Shown: positions 23,822 through 33,201, counted from the first letter of the stretch. The stretch: DNA of 34,170 nucleotides from an uncultured Anaerotruncus sp. (GCF_902490045.1 NZ_CABUCJ010000015.1:1-34170); one strand, 5' to 3'. Notes: generated by a model not told the origin, from the letters alone. Translations and numbers: made by a program.

Positions 23822-26800
23822 ATGAAACGGCTCCTATCCATGCTGCTCGCGCTTACGATCGCATGCAGCTATCTCTCCCTCGCGGCGCTCGCCGTCGAAG
23901 GGGAGGACGAAACCCCCAAGGTCACGATCACCTACAGCGTGGCGGAGGGCGGCACCCTGACGATCAACAACGTCCCACACACCGCGGCAGAGCCCGTGAC
24001 GACAGGGCCCGACGGCCTGCCCCTGCCCCACACGGTGACCGTTCCGGCGGGCAGCGACGTCGTCTATTCCGCCCTGCCCGACGCGTCCCACACGCTGGCC
24101 GCCCTGACGGTGACCGGCCTGCCCGTCGGCACGCCCGACCCCACCCTGAACGGCGCGGGTACGGTCAAGGCCGCCAACGGGCTGCGGATCGACGCGAGCT
24201 TTGCCGTCCTCACCCACACCGTAACCGTCCGGCAGGCGCAGGGCGGCACGATCTCCGCGTCCGGGCTCGGCGCGAGCGGCGCGGTTCCGACCGGCGGCAG
24301 CGTCACCCTCACCGCCAGGGCGGACGAAAATTATGAGTTCTCCCATTTCCTTGTGGACAACGTGCCCGTAAACGGCAACCCCTACACCTTTGCGGTCACG
24401 AAGGACGCCGCCGTTTCCGCCCTCTTCACCGCCAAGCCGGTCACCCACACGGTGACGGTCGGCGCGCACAGCGGCGGCAGCATCCGTGTGAGCGGCGTCG
24501 ACGCCTCCGGGATTGTCGCGGACGGCGCGAAGATTACGATCACCGCCGAGCCGGACGGGGGGCACGCCTTCGGCGCGCTCGTTGTAAACGGCACGGACGT
24601 CGGAAGCGCCACCCATACGATGGAGGTACGAGGCGACGTGACCGTCTCAGCCACCTTCCCGGAAAAGGCCCCCGAGACCTATCCCGTGTCCGTTACGGCG
24701 GGAGCGGGAGGCAGCGCCTCGGTGTCCGATAAGACGGGCGCGCCCCTGGCCGGGCGAGTGACTGCCGGCACGCAGGTCGTGCTGACTGCGCAGGCGGATG
24801 AAACGCACACCTTCAGCCACTTCCTGATCGACGGCGCGCAGATTTCCGAAACCCCCTATTCCTTTACGGTGAACGGGGCGGTTTCCGCCGAGGCCGTCTT
24901 TACGGAGAAGCCTGCTTCCGACTCCAGTGGAGGTTCGAAGCCGGGCAATGAGGGTTCCAACGGAATCCCCACAGTGCAGGTCACTGTCCTTCAGCCCGCT
25001 GAGGGTGGCATGATCTCGGCCGTCAACGGCGTGTCCGTCGACGCCGCCGGGACCCTCTCGGGCGCGCTCGCGCTCAAGGCGGACGACATCCTTACGATCA
25101 CCGCCGCGCCCGGCGAAAAATACCGGCTCAAATCCGTCGCGGTCAACGGCGGCGCGGCGGCGGTCACCGGCAGCACCGCCAGCTATACCGTCCAGGCCGA
25201 CGACCTGAACGACATCGTCATCGAACCCGCTTTCATCGTCTCCGCGCCGGTGACGGTGGACGCCTCCGCCGCCGCGGGCGCTTCGGTCGCCGTCGGCAGG
25301 GGCGGCGCGTCCCTCCAGAGCGCCGGCGCCGTGACCGAGGGCGACGCTCTCACCTTCACCGTCACGCCGGCGGAAACCGGGAAGGCGGTCCAGTCGGTCA
25401 CCGTCAACAGAAAAGCCGCCGCCAAGAGCGGAGACAACGCGTTCGGTTACACGGTCACGGCGGAGGACATCCTCAGCGGTTCCCTCAAGGTCGCGGCTGT
25501 GCTCGTCTCGACCGACGTGCAGGTCAAGTGGAACCCCGCCCCGGAATCCGGCGTCACCGTCAAGGTCACGCCGGACGGCGGGACCGCCGATGAAACCGGC
25601 AGCCTCACCGTCCCCCTGAACAGTAAGCTGACCGTCGCGGTTTCCGTACCCGACGGGAAAAAGCTTGAGAAGGTCACCGTCGCCGGCAACGGCGAGGCGA
25701 ACCCCAAGGACTACACGCCCGGCGCGGACGGCAGCTTCCAGATTCTTTCCGCGCGGGCGGAGATCACCGCCATCACCCCCACGGTGAGCGAGATCCGGCC
25801 CAAGATCAGCTGGGAGGCCCCCTCCGCGGGCACGATCGCTGTGAAGTCGGGCGGGGTCGGCATTTCCATCGGTGACGACGTGCCCTACGACAGCACGGTC
25901 ACCATTGAAGTGTCGCCGCCTGCGGGCCGCCTGCTTGAAAAGGTCACCGTCGCCGGAAACGGCGAGGCGGCCCCGAAGGATTACACGCCCGCCGCCGGGG
26001 AAAGCAGCGTCACGGTCGAGCATGTGAAAGCGGACATCACCGCGCTTTCCGTCGCCTACCAGGACGACCCGAGCAACCCGTCGGTCATCTGGACCGCGCC
26101 CGCTTCGGGCAAGGGCGCGATCACCGTCGCCTCGGGCGGCGGCGCGGTCACGAGCGGCGGCACCGTGCCGCTCGACAGCACCGTCACGATCAAGGCGGAG
26201 CCGCCGGCCGGCTATTTCCTCAAGAGCCTCGCGGTCGCGGGCGGCGCGGCGGCGGGAACCACCACCTACAGCCAGTTCAGCAATAACGGCGTGGACGTGA
26301 AGATAGACCACCCGGTCACAGCGATCACCCCCGTCTTCGCGCAGTACCGAAGGGTGACGCTCACCGACGTCCCGAACGCGACCGTCACTGTGTCCGGCGC
26401 CTTCTATAAGAATTCCAACGGCACGGACAGCTTCACCACCCTCTCGGAGAAGGGCGCCGGCTATGTCTGCGCCGAGCTGGACAACAACCCCCTGGTCACG
26501 TTCAAGGTGCGGGATATGAGCCTCGGCAGCCAGCTCCAGGTCAGGAACAACGGCGGCGACATCGGCTCCCCGCTCCGTTCGGGCGATTTGATGACAATCG
26601 CCGTGGACGGGGACCTCTCGCTGACCGGCGTCCTTTCGGCGGTTCCGCTCACTCCCAGCAGCGTCGGACGGGTCCACGCGCCCATCGCCGTGCAGGACGA
26701 GGAGGGCGCGCCGCTCGAGGATAAGGACGGCGACGCTTTCAACATCCGCGCGATCTCGAGCGACGGCAGGCTGGTGCTGGACGGCGTCACCCCCGGCCAG

Positions 26801-28030
26801 ACTTTCTACATCAAGCTCGGGGAATCCGGCTACGACCTGCCCACGACGCTCGACAGCCGCCTCTCCCCCGTTCCCACCGCGCTGGCCAGCCAGCTCGCGG
26901 ACGACGACCTCTTCCGCCTGTCGGTCGACAGGGACGGGGACGGCAGGAGCCTCATCAGCTCGATCACCCAGGTGGATGAAAAGCGGCTGAAGGAGGACGG
27001 CGTTCGGGGCAGCTACCTCAAGGTGGTGCTCAAGGATTCGACCGCCACCGAGGAGAAAAAAGCCCGCGCCACCATCACCTTCAAGGCGCGCAAGACGCTC
27101 GACGCCTCCAGGGGTGGCCCCTGGCAGGCGGGCGACACCGCGACCCTCGAGCTCACGATGTGGATCGAAAACACCAAGAAGAGCGGTTCGGACGAGGAAG
27201 CGGACGTGGGCGACCGCATCTACATCGATCCCGAATCCAACGAGTACAACACCTTTGTGTGGGGCGACGACCGCGCCGCGCTGGAATACTACGCGGACGA
27301 CAACGCCAAGGCGTTCTACGCGCGCCTCTCCACCAAGGCGGACATCGACATCTACACCGATTACGGCGACCCGGTGGACGCGGACCTCTGGTTCTACAAC
27401 TTCATCGGCAACCCGGAAATCCCCAGCACCTCCCGCGCATGGTTGACGCTGGGCATCCCGTGGGATGAGGACGACGACTACCACCCAGACCCGCGCGACG
27501 TCTACATCTATCAGGTCGACAAATACGGCGACCTGGAGGACGTGACCGACCGGTTCACCTATTCGGACGACGCCTACGCCATCGAGGGCTGGACCATCCG
27601 GACCCGCCAGCTCGGCACCTACATCATCTCCGACACCGAGCTCGACCTCGATACCGGCTACGAGATGGAATACGACTGGGACGACGACACCTATGAGGAG
27701 CAGTACAAGGTCAACCCGATCACCGGCGGCGGCACGCAGGATTACACGCCGGTGACCCTCCCCGTCAACTATGGCGGCGGCAGCGCCGGCGGTTCGACGG
27801 GCGGCGCCGTCTCCGAGCCGGAACCGGAGGAGAGCGAACCGGACGAGGAGGAGGACAACCGGCAGGTCACCGCCAAACCGGTCCCCGAGGCGGTTCCCGA
27901 GGTCAGCGAACCGGAGGAAAAGCCTGCGGGCAGGGGCTTCGCCCCCTGGGCGGTCGTGCTGGTGATCGCGCTCATCGCGGCAGGGGCCGGAACCGGAGGC
28001 TACTTCCTCTACCGGCACTTCAGCGAATAA
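23822..28030 (+). CDS. Large repeat-rich surface protein with C-terminal membrane anchor
   Basis: A 1402-residue exported protein, function unknown, probably displayed on the cell surface. A signal peptide (MKRLLSMLLALTIACS, ending near ALAVEG) is followed by about ten beta-rich modules with a GG(T/S)hxV...VTLTA...F.VNG pattern, like the InlB-B/bacterial-repeat (Flg_new-type) modules of Firmicutes surface proteins. A Gly/Ser linker lies near residue 365, and two nearly identical blocks (EKVTVAGNGEA, then PKDYTP) lie near residues 616 and 706. From about residue 950 a different, very acidic region follows (many D/Y/W), then a Gly/Ser and Pro/Glu stalk (1307-1370) and one transmembrane helix (APWAVVLVIALIAAG, about 1374-1397) with a short basic end. 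No LPXTG motif is present. GGGAGG lies seven bases before the ATG. It may be an adhesin or envelope protein; I do not recognise a specific family. Confidence 0.88.
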   Translation: MKRLLSMLLALTIACSYLSLAALAVEGEDETPKVTITYSVAEGGTLTINNVPHTAAEPVTTGPDGLPLPHTVTVPAGSDVVYSALPDASHTLAALTVTGLPVGTPDPTLNGAGTVKAANGLRIDASFAVLTHTVTVRQAQGGTISASGLGASGAVPTGGSVTLTARADENYEFSHFLVDNVPVNGNPYTFAVTKDAAVSALFTAKPVTHTVTVGAHSGGSIRVSGVDASGIVADGAKITITAEPDGGHAFGALVVNGTDVGSATHTMEVRGDVTVSATFPEKAPETYPVSVTAGAGGSASVSDKTGAPLAGRVTAGTQVVLTAQADETHTFSHFLIDGAQISETPYSFTVNGAVSAEAVFTEKPASDSSGGSKPGNEGSNGIPTVQVTVLQPAEGGMISAVNGVSVDAAGTLSGALALKADDILTITAAPGEKYRLKSVAVNGGAAAVTGSTASYTVQADDLNDIVIEPAFIVSAPVTVDASAAAGASVAVGRGGASLQSAGAVTEGDALTFTVTPAETGKAVQSVTVNRKAAAKSGDNAFGYTVTAEDILSGSLKVAAVLVSTDVQVKWNPAPESGVTVKVTPDGGTADETGSLTVPLNSKLTVAVSVPDGKKLEKVTVAGNGEANPKDYTPGADGSFQILSARAEITAITPTVSEIRPKISWEAPSAGTIAVKSGGVGISIGDDVPYDSTVTIEVSPPAGRLLEKVTVAGNGEAAPKDYTPAAGESSVTVEHVKADITALSVAYQDDPSNPSVIWTAPASGKGAITVASGGGAVTSGGTVPLDSTVTIKAEPPAGYFLKSLAVAGGAAAGTTTYSQFSNNGVDVKIDHPVTAITPVFAQYRRVTLTDVPNATVTVSGAFYKNSNGTDSFTTLSEKGAGYVCAELDNNPLVTFKVRDMSLGSQLQVRNNGGDIGSPLRSGDLMTIAVDGDLSLTGVLSAVPLTPSSVGRVHAPIAVQDEEGAPLEDKDGDAFNIRAISSDGRLVLDGVTPGQTFYIKLGESGYDLPTTLDSRLSPVPTALASQLADDDLFRLSVDRDGDGRSLISSITQVDEKRLKEDGVRGSYLKVVLKDSTATEEKKARATITFKARKTLDASRGGPWQAGDTATLELTMWIENTKKSGSDEEADVGDRIYIDPESNEYNTFVWGDDRAALEYYADDNAKAFYARLSTKADIDIYTDYGDPVDADLWFYNFIGNPEIPSTSRAWLTLGIPWDEDDDYHPDPRDVYIYQVDKYGDLEDVTDRFTYSDDAYAIEGWTIRTRQLGTYIISDTELDLDTGYEMEYDWDDDTYEEQYKVNPITGGGTQDYTPVTLPVNYGGGSAGGSTGGAVSEPEPEESEPDEEEDNRQVTAKPVPEAVPEVSEPEEKPAGRGFAPWAVVLVIALIAAGAGTGGYFLYRHFSE

Positions 28031-28047
28031 CCGGCGTTTTTACATCC

Positions 28048-28074
28048 GGGCCCCGCGGAACTTCCGCGGGGCCC
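28048..28074 (+). terminator. Terminator-like hairpin after the surface-protein gene
   Basis: GGGCCCCGCGG and CCGCGGGGCCC pair around AACTT, 18 bases past the stop. Only CTTCG follows, so termination may be incomplete. Confidence 0.6.
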
Positions 28075-28098
28075 CTTCGCATCCCGGCGCGCGGGAGC

Positions 28099-28127
28099 TT
28101 GCATTTGCGGGGCCCGCATGGTATGAT
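28099..28127 (+). promoter_or_regulatory. Promoter of the unknown 292-residue gene
   Basis: TTGCAT (28099-28104), 17 bases, TATGAT (28122-28127). The palindrome TGGTACCA (28130-28137) sits at the predicted transcription start and could be an operator. Confidence 0.7.
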
Positions 28128-28164
28128 TTTGGTACCAGTAACTTCCAAAGGGCGGGTGGCTTTC

Positions 28165-29043
28165 ATGGGCGGAAAGGTACGGCAGGTTTTGGCGGACGGC
28201 GAGCACTCCGAACGGATGAAGCGCAGGGAATCCTTCCTGCTGCGGTTTCCGGACGCGGGTGGGACGGACGGCTATGAGAAATTCCAGATGCGCTGCATCT
28301 CCGCGCTTACCGAATACTATGGGGATTCCGAGGACTTTCTGGCGGATTACATGGATATCTGCTACCTTCTCGGGGCACCCTGCCGGGATGAGCTGTATAT
28401 GTGTTTTCAGTTGTCCAACCTGTGCAGTCTTTTGGAGGATCTCAAGATTCGGGAGGAATCCGACCTCTATCTCTGGATGCAGGTTCTCGAGCGCCTGCTG
28501 GCCAGCGCGGGGCGCAGCGACAAGCAGAAAAAACAGCTTGCCCTCAAAATCGCGGAGGCGCTCAAGCTCTCGGGAATCGGCGCGGCGCTCTGCAGGCTGG
28601 AGGGCGGCCGGTACGCCTTCTACCCCGCGACCGAGCCGTTCCTCGACCGGGCGCTCGTCTTCGACGTGCTCGGCTGGCTCGACGGCTACCCGAAGGCGCA
28701 GGAGCAGTACCGGGAGGCCCTCGGGCTCCTGCTGCACGGGGACCGGACCCGCAAGGCGCTCGACTGCCTGCGGCTCTCGCTGGAGCTCTTCTGCAAGCAG
28801 CGCTACCAGAACGAAAAGTCGCTGGAAAACCAGTTCTCCCTGATCGGCGGCGAGCTGGCCGACCGGGGGCTGTCGGCCGAGCTGCGCAAACTCTACACGA
28901 CCCTGCTCACCTACTACGCCAAATTCCATAACGAGCACGTCAAGCATGACGACTCGGCGAACGCCGTCGAGGCCGACTTCGCGCTCTATCTGACCGGCAG
29001 CTTTCTGCGCCTGCTGCTCCTGTCCGACCGGGAGACGCTCTGA
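28165..29043 (+). CDS. Uncharacterised 292-residue protein, possible abortive-infection-like C-terminus
   Basis: I do not firmly recognise this protein. It is soluble, rich in Leu, Glu, Arg and Tyr, and predicted to be mostly helical, with no signal peptide or membrane segment. The last 80 residues contain KALDCLRLSLELFCKQRY, then YYAKFHNEHVKHDD and EADFALYLTGSFLRLLL. This tail loosely recalls the helical Abi_C/HEPN-type end of some abortive-infection proteins, including a His-rich segment followed by a hydrophobic helix, but the resemblance is by eye only. The ATG at 28165 has GGGTGG five bases upstream. It has its own consensus promoter and terminator, so it is a monocistronic gene, next to no recognisable defence gene. 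Function is unknown. Confidence 0.75.
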   Translation: MGGKVRQVLADGEHSERMKRRESFLLRFPDAGGTDGYEKFQMRCISALTEYYGDSEDFLADYMDICYLLGAPCRDELYMCFQLSNLCSLLEDLKIREESDLYLWMQVLERLLASAGRSDKQKKQLALKIAEALKLSGIGAALCRLEGGRYAFYPATEPFLDRALVFDVLGWLDGYPKAQEQYREALGLLLHGDRTRKALDCLRLSLELFCKQRYQNEKSLENQFSLIGGELADRGLSAELRKLYTTLLTYYAKFHNEHVKHDDSANAVEADFALYLTGSFLRLLLLSDRETL

Positions 29044-29062
29044 ACCCGGAAAACAGAAACCC

Positions 29063-29102
29063 AAAGGGGCCGCGTGAACGGATTCGTTCACGCGGCCCCT
29101 TT
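29063..29102. terminator. Bidirectional terminator between the unknown gene and the hybrid kinase
   Basis: An 18-bp perfect stem, AAAGGGGCCGCGTGAACG with its complement, has a 4-base loop. It sits between convergent genes; on the plus strand TTTT follows the GC stem. Confidence 0.85.
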
Positions 29103-29123
29103 TATGCCGTCCGGGCAGCTCGT

Positions 29124-32100
29124 TCAGCCGATCCAGCGGTGCAGGGTCTCGAGCAGCCGGTCGATCTCCAGCGGTTTGGTCACATGCTCGTTCATGCCCG
29201 CCTGCCGGGCGCGGTAGACGTCGTCGGCGAAGGCGTTGGCCGTGAGCGCGATGATGGGAATCTCCGCGGCGTCCGGCCGCCCCTCCCCGCCCAGCTTCCG
29301 GATCGCCCGCGTGGCCTCATAGCCGTCCATGACGGGCATCTGGATGTCCATCAGGATGAGGGCGTAGGTGCCCGGCGGCTGGGAGGCGAAGAGGTCCACC
29401 GCCTGCCTGCCGTTTTCGGCGCAGACGGTCTCCAGCCCGGCCATCCCCAGAAGCTCCCGGGCGATCTCCCGGTTGAGGTCGTTGTCCTCCACCAGAAGAA
29501 GCCGCGTGCCGGAGGGGAACACATCCCCCTGCCGCGCGGACGGACCGCCGCAGGCTCCGGCCTCCCGCGCCTCCTCCCCCGCCAGCTTGAGGAAGACGGT
29601 CGCGACGAACCGGGTGCCCTTGTCCAGCCGGCTCTTCACCCGGATGCTGCCGTTCATCATCTGCACCAGGTTGTGGGTGATGGCAAGCCCCAGCCCCGTC
29701 CCCTGAACCTCGCTCACGCGGGCATCCTTCGCCCGCTCGAACGGGGTAAACAGCCTATCCAGGAACTCGGGCGGCATGCCGATGCCGTCGTCCTCCACGG
29801 TAAATTCAAAGCACCCGACCCCGCTGCGGCCCGACGGCCGTTCCTCCGCCGTCAGGGAGATGTGTCCGCCCGTCCCGGTATATTTCACCGCATTGGACAG
29901 CAGGTTCAGCAGGATCTGCTGGACCCGCATGAAATCCCCGTGAACCGCGTCGTTTCGCAGGTCGGAGCGCAGGGCGATCTGCTGACCCTTGCTTTCCGCG
30001 TCGGAGCGGATGATCTGCATGACGGTGTTCAGCGTGTCGCTGATCAGGAAGGTGTTCTCGCTGAGGCTCACGCTGCCCGACTCGATCTTGGACATGTCCA
30101 GCACCTCGTTGATCAGCCCCAGCAGGTGGCTGCCCGAAATGCGGATTTTTTCGAGGCAGTCGGCGAGCCTGTCCGGGTCGTTCAGCTGCTTTTCCGCGAT
30201 GGAGGTCATGCCGAGGATGGCGTTCATCGGCGTGCGGATGTCGTGGCTCATGCGGGAGAGAAACTCCGATTTGGCGTGGTTCGCCTTCCGGGCGCCCTCG
30301 TACGCCTCCTCCAGCGCCTGCTTGGCCGCCTTTTCCTCCGCCTGACGCTCCAGCTCCCGCAGCTTCTCCCCGCTGATGTTGCGCAGGGTGACGATGGCGG
30401 TTCTGGTCTCCGCGTTCTCCGTCGAAACCGGATGGATTTCCAGACGCAGCCAGGGCGGCGCGGCGGCGTCCGGCGCATTCCTGTGGAACTCCGCCTCCGT
30501 GTGTCCGCTGATCTGCGAAAACGCCCCGAGCAGCCGTTCCCTGTCGCACAGCCGCGCCACGCGGGGGCGGTCCCCCTCCGCCACATGGGGCAGCAGGCCT
30601 CCGCACAAATCCCCGGTATAGCTGCCGGTGCGCGGGAACGCCATCGCGTCGCGCGCCCGCGGCAGGCGCACGGCGTAGTACTCGTCCGCGGTCAGGTTGA
30701 CGTAGAAGATGCTCACGTACACGCCGCTGATCGCCTGCAGGGCCGACTGGCTCATGTGCAGGCGTTCGCTGTTTTCCAAAAGCGCTTCCTTCATGCTGTG
30801 GATGTCCCGGATGGTGCCCACGACCCGGCGGAGCCGCCCTTCCCGCAGGATGGGGCGGCTGCTCACCCGGTGCCAGCGGTACTCGCCGGGACCGGCCCCG
30901 GACGTGACGACCCGCACCTCGAACACCTCGCTCCGCCCGCCGCAGATGTTGTCCAGCGCCGCCGGCGCGTCCTCCGGGTGGATGAATTTCTCGTCCCGCA
31001 GCAGCCGCGAATAATCGTGAAGCTCCCGGCGGATGATCCCCTGCCCGCGCTGCGGCTCGTAGCTGACGAAAACATCGGAATCCACGAGGTATTCGAACAT
31101 CGTGTCGGAGCTCGACTCCATGGCCACGCGGTACATCTCCTGCTCCTGTTCGAGCTGCTGCTGGAGGGCCTTGCGCGGCGTGATGTCGACCACGGTGCGC
31201 TGGATGACCGCATCCCCCTCCTCCGTCCGGCCAACGATCATATTGGTGCCCTCCAGCCAGTGGATCGAACCGTCCCTCCAGCGCACGCGGTATTCCCGGT
31301 CCTGGCGGTCCCCCGCCTCATGCAGCAGCAGGTAGGTCTTCAGCAGCATGACGCGGTCCTCCTCCAGCACCGCGCCGAGCACGCCGCCGTGCCAGTCGCG
31401 CAGGCCCTCCTCCATGCTGTCGTACCCCAGCAGGGTGAGCGCCGCCCGGTTGAGGGAGATCAGTTCACACGCCCCGCTCCTGCGGCGGACAAAACGGATG
31501 ATCCCGCAGGGGACGGTGTCGTAGATGCTGGTAAGCAGCGCGGTCTGTTCCCGGAGGCGCTGGGAGTCCTCCTCTGCCTTGGTCACATCGAGGTAGAGGC
31601 TGTTGACCATCCAGTTGCCCTCCGCGTCCAGGGCCTTTTTTCCGCTGTCGATGATCCATTTGAGGCTGCCGTCCTTGCAGCGCACCCGGTAACGGGTCGA
31701 ATAGGAGAGGCCGCCGTCCCGGAACGCCTCGGCGCAGTCGGCGAGCGCGTGCTCAAGGTCGGGCGGATAGACGGCCCCCACGGCGCTTCCGCCGCTCGCC
31801 TCCATAAATTCCTCCACCGAGTAGCCGAACAGCGCGGCCGCCTCCCTGCTGACAAAGGCAAAGGAATAGGTCTCGTCGTCCCTGCTGATCTTCAGCCCTC
31901 CGGCGATCGAACTCATGACCACTTCCATCTGGCGGTTCTGCTGGAGCGTCTGCGCCTCCAGCATGGCCAGCCGCTCCTGCACAAAGTCATAGGACTGGCG
32001 GCCGACCTTTTCGGGGAAAAGCTCCTCCTCCACCATCTCCTGATAGGGGTTGGAGCAGTGGATATGCGCGCAGCGCAGGCCGTCCCGCGTCTCCTGGAAG

Positions 32101-32453
32101 ACAAAGGTCACCCGCTGGTGCACCTTCAGGTACATCTCCACACCGGGCGCGGTGGAGATCCACATCCGCCCCGTCACCACATAGACCCCCGGCGCCGGCT
32201 CAATCACGTCGTATTCCTCGTCCCGGATGTCGCAGCGGGGAATGGCGCCGCCAAACCGGCGGAACATCTCCACCGCCGCGCCGCGGTCCGCGAGGTACTG
32301 CTCCTCCCCCGCGCCCAGCCAGGTGAACTGCGGCGCAAAAAAGGCGGCCACGCCCTCGGCGTCGCCGTCGCAGTAATGCATGTGCATCAAGCGGCTGGCG
32401 AGAGCCTTGGCCTCCTCATGGCGCCGGATATGCCCGTCCGTTCGATTTTCCAA
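29124..32453 (-). CDS. Hybrid sensor histidine kinase with SnoaL-like N-terminus and PAS domains
   Basis: A 1109-residue cytoplasmic hybrid kinase without membrane segments. Residues about 20-135 look like a SnoaL/NTF2-type fold (HYCDGDAEGVAAFFAPQFTW pattern, VTFVFQETRDG). Next come a short coiled coil (160-182) and PAS-like modules at about 185-300, 300-435, 436-563 and probably 565-700 (each ending in a DVT/DIT/DIH/NIS-type segment). A coiled coil leads to HisKA with His737 in SHDIRTPMNAI, then HATPase (NLLSNAVKYT, DDGIGM, GTGLGLAI) and a C-terminal receiver with Asp1036 in LILMDIQMPVMDG. The start is TTG at 32453, with AGGAAAGG ten bases upstream. No separate response regulator is adjacent, so the output is unknown. 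Confidence 0.9.
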   Translation of the reverse strand: MENRTDGHIRRHEEAKALASRLMHMHYCDGDAEGVAAFFAPQFTWLGAGEEQYLADRGAAVEMFRRFGGAIPRCDIRDEEYDVIEPAPGVYVVTGRMWISTAPGVEMYLKVHQRVTFVFQETRDGLRCAHIHCSNPYQEMVEEELFPEKVGRQSYDFVQERLAMLEAQTLQQNRQMEVVMSSIAGGLKISRDDETYSFAFVSREAAALFGYSVEEFMEASGGSAVGAVYPPDLEHALADCAEAFRDGGLSYSTRYRVRCKDGSLKWIIDSGKKALDAEGNWMVNSLYLDVTKAEEDSQRLREQTALLTSIYDTVPCGIIRFVRRRSGACELISLNRAALTLLGYDSMEEGLRDWHGGVLGAVLEEDRVMLLKTYLLLHEAGDRQDREYRVRWRDGSIHWLEGTNMIVGRTEEGDAVIQRTVVDITPRKALQQQLEQEQEMYRVAMESSSDTMFEYLVDSDVFVSYEPQRGQGIIRRELHDYSRLLRDEKFIHPEDAPAALDNICGGRSEVFEVRVVTSGAGPGEYRWHRVSSRPILREGRLRRVVGTIRDIHSMKEALLENSERLHMSQSALQAISGVYVSIFYVNLTADEYYAVRLPRARDAMAFPRTGSYTGDLCGGLLPHVAEGDRPRVARLCDRERLLGAFSQISGHTEAEFHRNAPDAAAPPWLRLEIHPVSTENAETRTAIVTLRNISGEKLRELERQAEEKAAKQALEEAYEGARKANHAKSEFLSRMSHDIRTPMNAILGMTSIAEKQLNDPDRLADCLEKIRISGSHLLGLINEVLDMSKIESGSVSLSENTFLISDTLNTVMQIIRSDAESKGQQIALRSDLRNDAVHGDFMRVQQILLNLLSNAVKYTGTGGHISLTAEERPSGRSGVGCFEFTVEDDGIGMPPEFLDRLFTPFERAKDARVSEVQGTGLGLAITHNLVQMMNGSIRVKSRLDKGTRFVATVFLKLAGEEAREAGACGGPSARQGDVFPSGTRLLLVEDNDLNREIARELLGMAGLETVCAENGRQAVDLFASQPPGTYALILMDIQMPVMDGYEATRAIRKLGGEGRPDAAEIPIIALTANAFADDVYRARQAGMNEHVTKPLEIDRLLETLHRWIG

Positions 32454-32500
32454 TGCAACCCGACCTTTCCTCCGCGGCTGAAAAGCGGATATCCTTTTTT

Positions 32501-32529
32501 ATGATACTTGATTGCGCCCCTCCCGTCAA
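32501..32529 (-). promoter_or_regulatory. Promoter of the hybrid kinase gene
   Basis: On the minus strand TTGACG (32529-32524), 17 bases, TATCAT (32506-32501), about 48 bases before the start codon. Confidence 0.7.
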
Positions 32530-32571
32530 GAAAGGCTGCGGAAACCCCGGCCGCTTCGCGCGGGGAAACGG

Positions 32572-33150
32572 TCAACTTTCGGCCTTCCCGGCTTTCCCGA
32601 GGAACTTGATGAGCCGCGCCGGATTTCCGCCCACCACGGCGCCCGGCGGCACGTCTTTCGTCACCACGGCGCCCGCGCCGACGATCGCGTCTTCCCCCAC
32701 GGTGACGCCGGGCAGCACGATCGCGCCCGCGCCGATCCAGACGTTCCCGCACAGGCGGATGGGCCGCGAAATCGTGCACCGGCGCATCTCCGGGTCGGCC
32801 GCGTGGTTGGTCGTGATGAGGCTGACGTTCGGCCCGATAAACGCGTCGTCCCCGATTTCGATGCCGCCGCGGTCCATGAAGGTGCAGCCGGTGTTGATAA
32901 AGACGCGGCGTCCCACCCGGATGTTTTTCCCGAATCCCGCGTAAAAGGGCGGACAGAGGCGCAGCGTCTCGTCGGCCGGCGTCCCGGTGAGCCTGGAAAA
33001 CCACGCGCGCACCTGTTCCGGCGTGTGGCAGCCCGTGTTCAGCTCCGCGGAGAGCCGGTGGGCCTCCCGGATGATATCATTGATGATGCCGTAGTCGGGA
33101 TCATCCAGCGAGACGGGCAGTCCCGCGCGGTCCCTCTCCAGAATGTCCAT
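32572..33150 (-). CDS. Maltose/galactoside-type sugar O-acetyltransferase
   Basis: A 192-residue left-handed beta-helix acetyltransferase of the Maa/LacA/NodL family, moving acetyl from acetyl-CoA to a sugar hydroxyl in the cytoplasm. Seen: an N-terminal helical cap, FYAGFGKNIRVGRRVFINTGCTF split over coils, LITTNHAADPEMR with the expected catalytic His116, hexapeptide repeats (IGAGAIVLPGVTVGEDAIVG pattern) and the end motif VVGGNPARLIK. The length is typical. The ATG at 33150 is preceded by GGAGGAG. A TTGAAA-17-TAAGCT promoter candidate lies at 33202-33230, and a leader hairpin GGGAGGA/TCCTCCC at 33169-33190. The acceptor sugar is unknown. Confidence 0.93.
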   Translation of the reverse strand: MDILERDRAGLPVSLDDPDYGIINDIIREAHRLSAELNTGCHTPEQVRAWFSRLTGTPADETLRLCPPFYAGFGKNIRVGRRVFINTGCTFMDRGGIEIGDDAFIGPNVSLITTNHAADPEMRRCTISRPIRLCGNVWIGAGAIVLPGVTVGEDAIVGAGAVVTKDVPPGAVVGGNPARLIKFLGKAGKAES

Positions 33151-33201
33151 CTCCTCCGCGCTCCTTCCGGGAGGAAAATTTCGTCCTCCCCCGTTTTCTC
33201 C

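Noticed and set aside
24647..28018. A 1123-codon open frame antisense to the large surface protein
   Set aside because: It mirrors the GC-rich codon structure of the plus-strand gene, is Arg/Gly/Val/Asp-rich without motifs, and has no ribosome-binding site. The plus-strand protein has a signal peptide, repeats and an anchor.
27770..28030. Search for an LPXTG sortase signal in the surface protein
   Set aside because: The tail has a transmembrane helix and short charged end but no LPXTG-like motif, so membrane anchoring is the simpler reading.
29139..32504. A 1121-codon open frame antisense to the hybrid kinase
   Set aside because: The minus strand encodes clear HisKA, HATPase and receiver motifs; the opposite frame is a low-complexity shadow.
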